A stretch of DNA of 64,000 bases from assembly GCA_015143295.1 (NCBI GenBank), contig CM026559.1, forward strand, positions 21,280,826-21,344,825. The letters run 5' to 3'. Numbering within the stretch: the first letter of the stretch is position 1; every line of letters begins with the position of its first letter. This DNA comes from Tetracentron sinense (lineage: Eukaryota; Streptophyta; Magnoliopsida; Trochodendrales; Trochodendraceae). The translations under genes and the position numbers were made by a program. Under the pieces are notes generated by a model that saw only the letters and a list, made by a program, of their open reading frames with translations, was not told where the DNA came from and did no database searches. Positions 12,053 to 23,487 of this stretch are shown here, piece by piece.

Positions 12053-13232
12053 GTTTTTGCATATAAGCTGTTGTGTTCTACCAGCTTTGCAAATACACGG
12101 TTATGAATAACAATTTTGCAAATTAACTCATGGTTTTACAACCGTTCGACAAACAACCTCAATCCCCAATTTTGTCATGCTTTCGTTTTTTATTGTTAGG
12201 AAAATGACTACTATCCCCTTGTATATTTCATAACCTTACAATGCCTTTAACTATCCTTGAACTATAGTTAATAATTTTTAACCCTTGTGATTAAGATTCA
12301 CACAGTTAGGGATAAAGCATCTAACCCTAATTTTTTAACGTGTCCCCTTTTAACTCCCTTTAACTTAGGTTAAGATACACTAACCCTTAGAGTTAAAGCA
12401 TCTAACCTTGGTTTTAAGAGAAAAAAATTAACATGTCCCCTTTGAACTCCCTTTAACTGTGGTTAAGATTCATTAACCCTTAGGTTAAAGCATCTAACCT
12501 CTATTTTTAGAAAAAAAAAAAAAATTAATGTGTCCCTTTGTAACTCCCTTTAACTGTGGTTAAAATTTACTCACCCTAATAAAAAATTTAATCGTGTCTT
12601 TTAACTCCTTTTAACCGTGGTTGAGGTTCACTAACCCTCAGGATTAAAGCATCTAACTTTGGTTTAAAAAAATTAAAATTTTAAGTTGTCCCCTTTTAAC
12701 TTTCTTTAACTGTGGTTAAGATCAACTAACCCGTTAAAGCATCTAACCTTAGTCCTTGGTATTTAAAAAAAAAAATTAACGTGTCCCCTTCCATAAGGGT
12801 TATTGAACCCTAACCATAGTTAAAGGGAGTTAAAAGATAGGTTAATTTTTTTAAATTTTTTCTAAAAGCCAAAGGTAGATGCTTTAACCCTAAGGTTTAG
12901 TTTATTTTAACCACAATTAAAGGGAGTTAAAAGGGGACACCTTTTTCTAAAAACAAAGTTAGATGCTTTATCCCCAAGGGTGTTAATCCTAATCACAAGG
13001 GTTAAAACTTATCAACCATATGCAAGGGTAGTTAAAGGCTTTGTGAGGTTATAAAATATCATAAGGGCATAATAGTCATTTTCCTAACAATAATTAACAA
13101 AAGTCTAACAAAACTAGGGATTGAGGTTGAATATCTAACTATTGCAAAACCATGAGTTAATTTGCAAAATTGTTACTCATAACATTGTATTTGCAAAGCT
13201 CATAGAATGCAGCTGTTGATATGCAAAAACCC
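12053..13232. mobile_element. 1.2-kb foldback element with tandemly repeated arms
   Basis: The left side (GTTTTTGCATATAAGCTGTTG ... TTTGCAAATAC ... TTGTTAGGAAAATGACTA) pairs in order with the reverse complement of the right side ending at about 13232. The inverted arms extend at least 170 bp and then continue into repeated core. Between 12225 and 12790 the left arm contains five or six head-to-tail units of about 100-120 bp built on TTTAACTCCCTTTAACTGTGG and GTTAAAGCATCTAACC. The right arm has fewer copies in inverse orientation. No coding capacity. No clear target duplication is seen. Confidence 0.75.
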
Positions 13233-15605
13233 ATCCGTCTATGAGGGACTATCACAGATGCAAGACTCTCACAATCGAATTGGAGAAGACATTCTCCCAA
13301 GAAGCTATGCACTGGAGGCAAAAGTCCATGGAACTTTGGTTCACACAAGGAGACAAGAATACGAGGAAACAAAAATACGAAATATTTTCATACCTCAACG
13401 ATTTCTAGGCGACAAAGGAACAGAATTCTAGTTCTCAAAACTGAAGATAACCATTGGCTAGCTCCATTCAGAACCTACCATTGAAAGCTATATAACTAAT
13501 CACTTCCAACATTTATTCACTACATCTAACCCTAGTATAACTGATGTTTCTTTCAGGCAATTTCAGCATCAGGTGTCCCTGTCCATGAACGAGCAACTAT
13601 GTGCCGCAATGACTAAGGAGGAGATAAAAGGGGTGGTTTTCCAGATGGGGGCCCTAAAAGCCCCAGGGCCGGATGGTATGCCAACTTGGTTTTATCAGAA
13701 GCATTGGGAAATTGTGGGGGATAATGTTTGCCAAGTGGTTTGGAGTTTTTTCCAAGAGGGGTTATTGCTTCGTGAACTCAATTTCTCTCACTTGGTGATG
13801 ATTCCGAAGTCTAAAAATCCAGAAGGGATGAATGATTACCGGCTAATCAGTCTTTGCAATGTTCTTTATAAGATTATTACAAAGATTCTCGCTCAACGGT
13901 TACAGGGCTGTCTTCCCTTTTGGATTGATCATGCTCAGTTGGCTTTTCTTAGTGGACGACACATAACTGATACCATTTTAGTCGCTCATGAAATAAGCCA
14001 CCATTTCAGTATTCAAGGAAAAATGAAGGATCGAAGAATGACCATTAAATTAGATATGAATCGGGCATATGATAGATTGGAGTGACACTTTCTTCTTGAA
14101 ACTATGAAGCGAATGGGATTGTTCACAATGGTTATCTATCATCCATCAATGTGTCTCTACTCAGACCTACTCAGTTGTGATAAATGGTGAATCGAAAGGT
14201 TTCATAACTCCTTCTCGGGGCCTTCGGCAGGGAGATCCCTTATCCCCTTACCTCTTTCTCATATGCGAAGAATCCCTTTCCAGTCTCATTAGAGGGGCTC
14301 TGTATAACAGGACAGTTAGCGGTATTACCTTGAAGAGGGGGGCCCCTACCATATCTCACCTTCTTTTTGCGGATGATATTTTGGTTTTTTTAAAAGCAAC
14401 CTTGGATGAAGCTCATAACCTCGCGGACATTCTTGCCTTATATGAGAAATCTTCGGGCCAAAAAGTCAACTTTAAGAAATTGGGGATATCTTATAGCAAC
14501 AACACTCCTAGGAAATTTCGAAGGATTCATGCTCGGAGCCTTCACATTCAGAACCTTTCGCCCCTTGAAAAATACTTGGGCTTACCAACAGATCTTGGTA
14601 GATCAAAAGTCAGTCATTTTGATCAACTCAAACGCAGGATTTTCAATTGCCTAAGTGGATGGAGGGGTTCACTATTGTCTCAGGCGGGGCGAGGTATTAT
14701 GATAAGAGTAGTAGCCCAAGCTATTCCAACGTTTGCTTTGGGCTGTTTCAAAATCCCCAAGCAATGGTTGCAAAAGGTGAACATGGCTACGACCAAGTTT
14801 TGGTGGAGCGCTTCACACAATAAAAAGATCCATTGCGTGAGCTATGGCAAACTATGCAAGGCTAAAGATGTCGGTTGATTGGGATTTAGAGACCTCCAAG
14901 CTTTTAACTTGGGGTTGTTGACGAAGCAAGGGTGGCAAATTATGACTGATCCTTCCTCAATTTGGGCTTCTCTAATGAAAGCTCTTTACTTCCCACGGGC
15001 ATCCTTTTTGCAGACCCGTATGGGATCTCGGCCATTGTGGGGATGGAGAAATGTGATGGTAGGTAGTTCAGTTTTGGAGCAAGGGTACGCTAGCAAATAG
15101 GTAATGGTCTGAATGTCTGAGTGGGGGAGGAGCCATGGGTTCCTGGTTTGCCACAATTTAAACCAACTCCCTTGAATGGGGTTTGCATAAACAACTTACT
15201 TGTTCACCATTTATTCACCCCAAATGGGGTCAGTTGGGATAGGGTGCAGCTGCAACACCTATTTCCCGATCATGTGGTTCAAGCTATCTGTAAAATTCCT
15301 ATTAGTGAGACGAACTCTCCTGATCAGATAGCTTGGAATTTTACAAAATATGGGAACTTGGTCAGTTCAGCCTATCACCTTGCAAAAAGGACACTAGAGG
15401 CTCAAAAGCCAGGCCCTAGCAATGTGTCTGTGGGTATGGAGAGTAGAAGTTGGAAAACTCTATGGAATATACCGGTTATCCCAAAGATTAAGATATTTCT
15501 ATGACGCTTATGCCATGATACTTTGGCAGTGGGGAAGAATTTGATGAAGCAGCAGATGGCAGTGGATGATAATTGTTGTTTGTGCAATATGGAAGTCGAG
15601 ACAAC

Positions 15606-15805
15606 ATACCACCTTTTCTTAAGATGTCCCTTTGCAAGATCTATATGGTTTGGCTCTCATCTCTCTCTGAGATTGCCGCCGAATGAAGATTTGATCTATA
15701 TGGTTTGGCTCTCATACCACCTTTTCTTAAGATGTCCCTTTGCAAGATCTATATGGTTTGGCTCTCATCTCTCTCTGATATTGCCGCCGAATGAAGATTT
15801 GATTT
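15606..15805 (+). repeat. ~109-bp tandem duplication within the LINE
   Basis: The zf-RVT segment YHLFLRCPFARSIWFGSHLSL is present twice in direct tandem with about 109 bp periodicity. The copies differ at one or two bases, so this is a late duplication in the dead LINE. Confidence 0.93.
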
Positions 15806-16805
15806 TTTTGCGGTTGTGAAAAAGTTGGTTGAAGAATCCTAGTGTGTCAAGCAGAAATAGCAAGCTGGCTATTCGGTTAGCCATCACTTTATGGTGTATA
15901 TGGAGGCATAGAAATGAGGTTCAGTTCAATGAGGTGAAGGCAAATCCTATGGCTACAATTAGTACAATAGAGGAACTCATAGCAGAGGCCATAGGAATGG
16001 TTTGGGGGAAGGATTCCGACGACAGTCAAAGAGAGAGCAGCAATATTAAATGGCAACCTCCTCCTGGGTGGACGAAGATCAACATGGATGGTGCGGCACT
16101 CCCAAATATTGCAGCCAAGGTATTAAACTTCGGCTTTGGTATAAACTTAGGTTCGCTAAGAAAGTTGACTCAATTCGAGGAAGTTTAAGGAAGTGCGAAG
16201 AAGTTATATAAAAATCAAAGAAGTCTAAGAAACTTTTAAGAAACATTAGAATTTTAAAATGAAACTTTAGATATTCAATATTTAAGCATAAATACACATC
16301 TAGAATTCATTATATTACTAGATGCAAGTATGTAAAGTATGAAATGTGTGAATCATATTAAGTGACATGTGATGTCTGCTTGTCTATACTGTAATTTCTT
16401 CTTGATATTTCTCTATATTGTCAAATTTTTTTAATAACATTTTATTCTCTTTATTAAGTGAAGGGAATATGTAAGGATATTTAAGTAATATTGAGTGAAT
16501 TTTATATATTATTTTTTTGTAAAATAAATTATATTATTTGGAAGATGTTATTATGTATATTGTTTAAAATTTATAACTAATATTAATTTATGAAATACTA
16601 TTAATAAACTATTTAATTTTTTTAGTATTACCAAAAAAGCCTTATTAGCATAATCATATTATATGAATCTTAAGTGAAAGGAAAAAAGACATTTAAAAAT
16701 ATTATTAGAATAATAAAATAACAATTTATAAATATAATAAAATTAATATTAGCAACACTCTATAAATGGATCACAACATGTCTTTCCTTATAAAAAGGAG
16801 ATTGA

Positions 16806-17146
16806 ATCACAACCAATTGTGTTGAACAATAAAATTTTAGAGAGTGTTCAATCTTATCCACATGCCAACACATGTCTATTATATCCCATATTAACCGTGG
16901 TTAAGATTCATTAGTCCGTGGGGTTCAACAATATAACTTTGATTTTTGTAAAAAAAAAAAAAACTATAAACATATTTAACTCTAGTTAGGAATTATAAAC
17001 CCTTGTGGTTAATTTTTTTTACAAATACCAATGTTATATTATTGAACCCCAAGGGTTAATAAATCTTAACCACGGTTAATAGGTACATGTAGTGGCCCGT
17101 GGGTGCAATTGAACTCTCTCTGAGTTCAATCGCAATTGGTTGTGAT
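16806..17146. mobile_element. Foldback MITE, best preserved copy of the family
   Basis: Ends ATCACAACCAATTGTGTTGA and TCAATCGCAATTGGTTGTGAT are inverted repeats, and arms with TTAACCGTGGTTAAGATTCA pair across an A-rich centre. It is nested inside the Mutator-like element and so is a third-level insertion (LINE, then Mutator-like, then MITE). Confidence 0.82.
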
Positions 17147-17299
17147 CCAACCTAGTGATGGTTTAGAGCTAAGTAGCTTATGACTTATCATTTGTTGGGG
17201 GCTCAAGAAACAAAAAGAAGATGGGAGTGGTAATAACATTACCCATACCCTTTTAATACTTAAGTTAAAATGTTAAAACTCAAACCTAATTCTTCTCAT

Positions 17300-17460
17300 T
17301 CACGAAATGGAAATGGAAATGGGAGAGGGAGAACGAGAGAAATAGAAAAAACTTAGGGTTTAGATCCATGCGAACGGCAATGGCAGTGGCGACGGCGATG
17401 GCGATAGCGATAGCAGGTGACAGAAAACTCGATTTCTATTCCTCCAGGTTAGTATCGCCT
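17300..17460 (+). other. Possible captured gene fragment (leader, first exon, splice donor)
   Basis: A purine-rich leader with the word TTAGGGTTTAG precedes ATG at 17368. The frame reads MRTAMAVATAMAIAIAGDRK, then LDFYSS, then a good splice donor (CTCCAG|GTTAGT) and a (CT)n tract downstream. The block is GC-richer than the surrounding element. The peptide resembles an organelle-targeting start, but no donor gene is recognised. It could also be chance. Confidence 0.4.
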
Positions 17461-18231
17461 AAACCTATTCGGCTATTCCTCCTCAAATTCCTCTCTCTCT
17501 CTCTCTCTCTCTAGGTCTATGATTCTTTTTCTTTTGGTTAGTGGGACTGATTTTAGTCTGCAAATCTCTCACAACTCAAAACAGTAAATTTTCAAAAAAA
17601 AAATACGTTTCTGTAGACTTTGGTGAACTTCCACCGAAGTTAAGTAATTTTTCTAATAAAATTTTCGGTTTCGATCGAAGTCTACCGAATTTTACTGAAG
17701 TTGACCGAATTGCATCATGAATTCCAGTATTTTTAAAATACAGGTTGATTTTACTTCGGTCACCAACGAAGTCAACTCAATTCGACCGAAGTTGACTGAA
17801 TTGAGTCGATTTTTAATACCTTTATTGTAGCAGCAGGAGTAGGTTTGGTGACTCAAAACCATGAGTGGGATATCCTTCTTTCCATTAGCAAACCTTTAAT
17901 GGGGGGTCTGGGTGAGTGGCTGAAGCTTCAATCATTAGATTAGCTCTCTGTACGATACAAAAACATGGATGGAGGAACGCGTTAATTGAAATAGACTCAA
18001 AGGAATTAACGGATCTTCTCAATGAGTCTCCAACCCAATTTGTTGGAGAAATTAGAGTTCTTCTTGATGGCATTTTCACTCTTTGGAGCCAATGTATCGA
18101 CGTGAGAATTATTTGGGTTCGCAGGCAACCCATGAAGAAGCCCAGCATGCCTTGAACTTGAGCTTAAATTTGCACTTTCCTAATAGTTATTCCTGTAATG
18201 TTCGTGCTAGTTTGTTTAGCTCCTGACTAAT

Positions 18232-18448
18232 GAATTAGTCTAGGGATACTCCCAAGTGTACTCCCATATATACTCCCAAATCCTAACCGTTTATCTCAAA
18301 TTATTAAACAGTTAGGATTCGAGCTGATATGGTAATAGAAAAGACAAAATAAGTCAACTGAAATCCTGACCCTTAGTGGTTGGTTATAAATGGTTAGGAT
18401 TAGGGAGTATATTTGGGAGTATAATTAGGAGTACCAATAGATCGACTC
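18232..18448. mobile_element. 217-bp MITE with 9-bp TSD (family copy 1)
   Basis: A 20-bp terminal inverted repeat (left GAATTAGTCTAGGGATACTC) is flanked by a perfect 9-bp duplication CTGACTAAT (18223-18231 and 18449-18457), consistent with the Mutator superfamily. Homologous copies are at 52636-52852 and 61416-61620. It sits in the 3' part of the dead LINE. Confidence 0.93.
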
Positions 18449-18495
18449 CTGACTAATTTGCTATGAAATTGATCGTTCACACCAAAAAATATATA

Positions 18496-18878
18496 TCTTT
18501 ACTATTATAATGCGAGAGAGAGCCGTAGATGATTTTTCCGAAATTCCCATACTACCATTATATAAAAACAAAACTTTGATTTTATTTTTACTTTAATTCT
18601 CAAATTACCTCTTGCCTTTGATTTAATTTCGAAACTACCGTCGCTCATCTATCTATTTTGAATCACAGCCAATCGCGTCGCACCCGCAGGTTAACCTATG
18701 ACCCTTTTAACTCCTATTAATTGTGGTTAACTCCTTCCCTTCGCTCTAACGTGCATCGCAAGTGCCACTAGCAAGTTCAATCGCACTCGCGGGTTAACAC
18801 GTGTCTCTTTTAACTCCTATCAAGTGTGGTTAACTCTTTCCCCTCACTCTTATGTGCATCGCACTTGCCACCCGCTAG
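18496..18878 (+). mobile_element. Short Helitron-like element
   Basis: It begins TCTTTACTATTATAATGCGA and ends CCACCCGCTAG, preceded by a small hairpin GTGC-ATC-GCAC. It lies between a host A and T, as Helitrons do. Its interior carries two partial copies of the foldback-MITE arm (CGCACCCGCAGGTTAAC and CGCACTCGCGGGTTAACACG). No Rep/helicase. Confidence 0.65.
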
Positions 18879-19689
18879 TATATGTGTGTATATATATATA
18901 TGCAAAAACCCCTGTTAAAAATGATCAAATAATCACTTATTTCCAAAGTGCCAACCAAATAGAATTATAATGTCCAATTTTTTTTAAAGTCAAATACAGT
19001 TAAGTCATAACCTTAATTAGGGTTGATTAACAATGGTTAGTAGGTTAGAGAACTGAGTGCCAGACTTAGATACGGGCTAAACAAGGTGGGCCTACCAACT
19101 GTTGTGCTGTCACTTGAGGGAATAAAACAATAAACATCCTAGATAGGATATACACACAACCATTGACATGTGTTAGTGCTCATTGACAACAACACTATTT
19201 ATATAAAATAAAAGTGCATATCAGCAAATAAAAAATAAAGGGTGATTTTGATATGAAAATTTCATAATCCAACTGTCCCCACCTCGCCAAATTGTTGTTT
19301 TTTTATACCTCACGTCACAAATCAAAGAATTTATTTTTTTTGGTTGAACACAAATTAAAGAATGGATCTAAAAAGAGGTATATACTTCTTGAGCGGGACC
19401 CACTTGTCGTAAAATAAAGTAAGAGAACTAAAACAGGGATAGTTTCGTAAAGTTCCCGCTACATCGGAGATATTCCATCCTGCTTTGGGATCGATCAACG
19501 TCTGACCAACAATAAACGGTTCTGATTTTTTTTCCTTAAAAGTCTGATGTTAGAGATGGCTCAGATCTCAGGCAGATCGTTTAATTTCGTAGCTCGCGAT
19601 GCACTAGAATTTTGTGTTTTTTACAACTTTTTCTTTTTGTTAGTTTTTGACAAAAGAGAGGAAGAAAAGACTATACTGATCCCTACAAC
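18879..19689. other. Intergenic stretch upstream of the DUF1644 gene
   Basis: AT-rich sequence with no recognised element or coding exon. It should contain the promoter of the DUF1644 gene, but no single site can be assigned confidently. Confidence 0.4.
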
Positions 19690-19833
19690 AACAAACTACA
19701 AGAATCGGGGAAAGATAGAACAGCCATATTTGATATTCCTCCACCAAAACCAGCAATCTCTTCTCTTTCTCTCTCTTGATCTTCTCTCTCTTAGGGTTTT
19801 GACTTTCAGGGCATGAATTTCTGAAGATATTGC
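19690..19833 (+). other. Probable 5' UTR exon of the DUF1644 gene
   Basis: A CT-rich leader (repeated TCTCTT) with TTAGGGTTTTGAC is followed by a plausible donor, ATTGCAAG|GTTTAA at about 19833-19834. T-rich intron-like sequence then runs to the coding exon at about 21.4 kb. This architecture (short leader exon plus long 5' UTR intron) is common in plant genes. The acceptor might be at 21334 (CACATGCAG) or 21417 (CCACAAG). Transcript data would be needed to fix these. Confidence 0.45.
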
Positions 19834-21472
19834 AAGGTTTAATCCCTTTATACTCTCTCTTGTCTTGGTTTTTTTCTCTTTATCTGTCAATATCTGTGGT
19901 GGTTGATGATTTTTTTTTTTTTTTGAAAAGTATGAATTTTAGTTGTTCTACTTGATCTTTCTTTTTTGGGGAATTCTTGTCTTGAACATGTTTGATTTTT
20001 GTTTTATTAGTTTTTTTATTTTTTTTTCATTTTTACAGTTTTAGTGCTTTTTTTCCTGAAATTTTGGGGCCAAGAAACCCTAGTGTATCGATCGATCCAA
20101 CAGCATTAGGAGCATTGGATTTTAGCGCGTGTTCATCCAATCTACCTTATGGGTATTGAATTTTGTTGGGTTATGTGTAGTTTCTTGAAGTTTGATCTGT
20201 TATAAGAGAATTTTTCAAGGTGTTTGGATAAAAATAAAGAGAAAGAGCTTAAAGGTCTTTTTTTTTTTTTTGCTTAAAGGAGATTGTGGTGTTTGAATTT
20301 CATTGTGGTCTTTGAATTCTTTTGCTCGGAGTAGAGAATGTTATTGGGTTTTCTATGAAAATTATAATTGTGGACATGAAATTTTGCACTAGTCCAAATT
20401 TGGTAGGCCCTACAGGTGGTGCCAAAATGGGGTGCTTACAACAATGATTATCAAAATTAAAAGAATTGATGACCGGTGGGAAGTTCATTTGTTGGGAATA
20501 GATTCCTATATGGAGTGAGTTTATTCCCGTTTCCTATTTTCAGTAATTTTGCTATCCATCTTGCTGGGAAGTATCATTTCTGATTTTAGTAGGCATTGTT
20601 CCTTATCTTCATAGATCATATTGAGTGAATCTCTCTCTAACATTTTTGGGATCTTCTTTCCATTATTAGAATCCGAATTAGTGAGCCTGGACTATTTGCT
20701 AGATTATGCTGATTGCTGGACATGACCCTTGCTATTGAGAAGATGGTCAGTCACTTAAACAGAAAAAGTGTTGTTAAGGCTAGGGTCTGGAATTTCAATG
20801 CTGTGTTGGGTGTCGAAAGTTAATATCTTATTGAAATTCATCATAATGGTAATCTTGTTGAAAGGATATTGAGATATAGTAATTTATATGCAAAGTAATT
20901 AAATATCGTTTGCATTCTCTTTCTATATTCTTCAGTATTGTGTTGCAGTTCAGGAGGACCATAACCTTCTAGTGTAATTCTCAGGGGGAATGGATCGGTT
21001 TCTTTCCAGGGATTAGTGGTGCCCATTGCCCCTTGTGCAATTTGGAGTTGGAGGGGTTTGCTTTCTCTGCACTTGGACCTTCAAAGGCTTAATCTCTCTT
21101 GATCCAGGCTTCCCTAGTTATAGTGGCTTTGTTGAGTTTACGCTTTCTTGAATGCTATTTTAGGCCTGTATAATTACCAACTGTATAGTCGTTGAATTTA
21201 TTGTTGCAGACTGAATCCTAGAAAAGTTTGAAAGAATCTTTAACGATTAAATACATGGTTCATTATCTTGAACATAGCCTCTTTCTTTAGTCCACACTGA
21301 TATTTCTATTAATAATTTTCTCTACCACATGCAGCTATACAAGATCAAGTGCATGTTCTGTTAGTCTTTGAGCTACATAACTCAATTGGTTTGTTCTTGG
21401 TGTTGTCTCCACAAGGCTTCCATTGAATCCAAGTTGCTGACCTGGAAAGAGAATGACGCGGGCAAATTGTGC

Positions 21473-23487
21473 ATGAGGATTTCTATGCAAACAGATTTCA
21501 TGGCCTTTGGAACCTTTCATGAGGGCGGGCTCCAACCCAACTCTTTCAAAATGGATGATGTTCAAGTGAATACCAATTGGGAAGATGCGATTTGTCCTAT
21601 ATGCTTGGATTTCCCTCACAATGGGGTCCTCCTCCAATGCTCATCCTACGATAAAGGATGTCGTCCGTTCATGTGCGACACAGACCACACACACTCAAAC
21701 TGTCTTGACCGTTTCAAAAGTGCATACGGGATGCCAGCGGCGGTGGAAGTCTCATCAACATCAGATGCAACAGCCTCAGAAAGCATCCAGACAAGGACAT
21801 CACATGACAACTGTTGCCCTCCTTGTCCATTGTGTAGAGGGGAAGTTACTGGGTGGGTTGTTGTTGATGAGGCACGTGTGCATTTGAACAAGAAGAAACG
21901 GTGCTGTGAAGAGGAACAATGCAAGTTTTCTGGTAACTACTTGGAGCTTCAAAAACATGCTCAATGCAAACACCCTCATGCCCGTCCATCAAAAATAGAT
22001 CCTGCTCGGCAACTCGATTGGGAGAATTTCCAGCAGTCTTCTGAGATCATAGATGTCTTGAGCACTATTCATTCGGAAGTCCCACATGGGGTGGTGTTGG
22101 GGGACTATGTGATTGAGTATGGGGAGGGCGAATCGGGAGATGAGTTCGAGGATTTCCCCGGGGATGAAGGTAACTGGTGGACCTCTTGTATCTTGTATCA
22201 GGTATTTGACAACTTTAGGACCTCTAGAAACCGAAGAAGATCAAGAGTCAGGGAGACAGGGAGAGGGCATCGCCGTTCAAGCTATGATGCTTCGAATTCT
22301 GATGAGGGTTCTGTGATATCTGCAGAGATTGCAGAATACAGAGTTGATGAGATCGATGACGAGTTTGCGAGTGCAAGTGGACCCTCAAGTGGTAGCTCTG
22401 GTCACCGCAGGTCAGTTGAAGCATGACACTTTCCATGTTTGATAGTTCTCAGAATGCAAGCCTTTTTTCTGGCATTCAGTGTCTGACTTAGTACTAATGT
22501 GCAATTGTTTCTTTTGTTAGCTTCCATAGATCAGCTTTGCTTTTGTAGTATCTTTTCTACTTCTGTTTGCTTTGTAGAAGTAGAAAAGATACATGATTGG
22601 AAGCACTTCCCTGTAATTTCTTTTAATATTAGCCCTGGCATCATTGTATACTAATGATACCATATCTCTAACATACATTAATCCATGGGTGAGATCTACG
22701 TGGTCAAAAAAATATTCTGATCCAGTATCTTTAGACATCTCTATCAATGGTCTACTTAAAAATGATTAATGAAGCCATTGGAAGTAGTCTAGATTCTAGA
22801 AAAAAAAAATGGTAATTTTCAGATGGTTAGGTTATATTTCATTGGACTACACGATTCAAGTAGTTTGATCTTCCTGATGATTAGCATCATTGGACTGGGA
22901 GAACCCCTCAGTAAGAGTCACTGAGTGGTGGATCTTAAGCCCCTACATGTGTGCCATGTACGGTAGAGCAAGGTCAGGAGAGATTTGATATGACGATACC
23001 TGTGATGCCCGATATAGGATTTGTGTCCGGTATGGGTATGTGTCCAATTGTTAGACTTGCTTGACCCCCAAATAGTAGGGTACTGGGACGCGGTTATGCG
23101 GTTAAGAACTTAATACTATATTATTCTTTAATATTTTCTTCAAATTTTGATGCTTTTAGTTATTATTTTAATAAAACATCAGATACAGCTAAACTATATT
23201 CGACACAAATCCCATGATTACACCATGCTGTGTCGTACGACACGGTTACTTGGGGCAATTTCAAGGGTCTAGGTAACACAGGCAGACACCCAGACCTAAG
23301 TACTTTTCTAGTAATGCTAATAGGCTTGCTTATATCCTCAGCATCCTTTTAATTTTTCCTGTTCTATTTTAGTGGTGCTATTGTATCATTTGATGGCTTC
23401 AACATTTCCATTATATGACAATTTTTATCTGGTTTGACTGTATGTCACAGTTCTCGGAGGCGTCGTTCCCGCTTCTATGACAACTAG
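21473..23487 (+). CDS. DUF1644 RING-like zinc-finger protein (2 coding exons, 324 aa)
   Basis: Coding exons are 21473-22410 and 23451-23487, joined by a GT-AG intron (CCGCAG|GTCAGT ... GTCACAG|TTC). The splice gives the C-terminus HRSSRRRRSRFYDN, a basic tail typical of the family. The start is the first in-frame ATG, reading MRISMQTDFMAFG. Residues 41-81 form a RING-like Cys/His cluster (CPICLDFPHNGVLLQCSSYD then CRPFMCDT and HSNCLDRF). A second pair, CPLC, is at 118-121. A C2H2-like finger follows at about 145-167 (C..C ... LQKHAQCKH). The rest is acidic and then Ser/Arg-rich. These are the hallmarks of plant DUF1644 proteins, a nuclear-type zinc-binding family with some members linked to stress responses; no biochemical role can be assigned here. 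If the intron is retained the protein ends RRSVEA after 317 residues. Confidence 0.92.
22548..22592. repeat. Perfect 17-bp-stem hairpin in the DUF1644 intron
   Basis: GTATCTTTTCTACTTCT (22548-22564) and AGAAGTAGAAAAGATAC (22576-22592) are exact reverse complements separated by an 11-nt loop. It lies 137 nt into the intron and would be in the 3' UTR if the intron is retained. There is no target duplication to suggest a transposon. Confidence 0.9.

Larger units (their letters stand above)
16116..17822. mobile_element. Mutator-like element inserted in the LINE RNase H domain
   Basis: Ends CAAGGTATTAAA and TTTTAATACCTT form short inverted repeats. They are flanked by a 9-bp direct repeat, TATTGCAGC (16107-16115) and TATTGTAGC (17823-17831), matching at 8 of 9. 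Removing the element and one repeat restores the LINE reading frame (...ALPNIAAAGVGLV...), direct proof of insertion. Sub-terminal regions are rich in ACTTCGG/CCGAAGT motifs. The interior carries a foldback MITE (16806-17146) and a GC-richer block (17300-17460) that looks like a captured gene start. Confidence 0.85.
13239..18489 (+). pseudogene. L1-type LINE ORF2 remnant (RT, zf-RVT, RNase H), 5'-truncated and dead
   Basis: Translation shows the pre-RT segment (KSMELWFTQGDKNT), then the reverse transcriptase: KLDMNRAYDRLE, GLRQGDPLSPYLF and the active site LLFADDILVF at about 14362. Next comes the thumb region (YLGLPTDLGRSK), a zf-RVT domain (CCLCNMEVETTYHLFLRCPF, about 15570-15650) and a C-terminal RNase H (KINMDGAALPN at 16073, AEASIIRLAL at 17916). 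The endonuclease domain is absent, as expected of 5' truncation. Several in-frame stops are present; those at 14083, 14876 and 15502 each replace a conserved Trp or Gly codon and fit single C-to-T or G-to-A changes. A 1.7-kb Mutator-like element splits the RNase H, and a 217-bp MITE lies in the 3' part. An A-run at 18484-18489 marks the likely tail. Confidence 0.9.

Noticed and set aside
21368-21472. Upstream extension of the DUF1644 coding frame
   Set aside because: The extended frame has no ATG (it would begin with TTG) and the added residues (LVCSWCCLHKASIESKLL) lack family similarity; part of it may be intron or 5' UTR.
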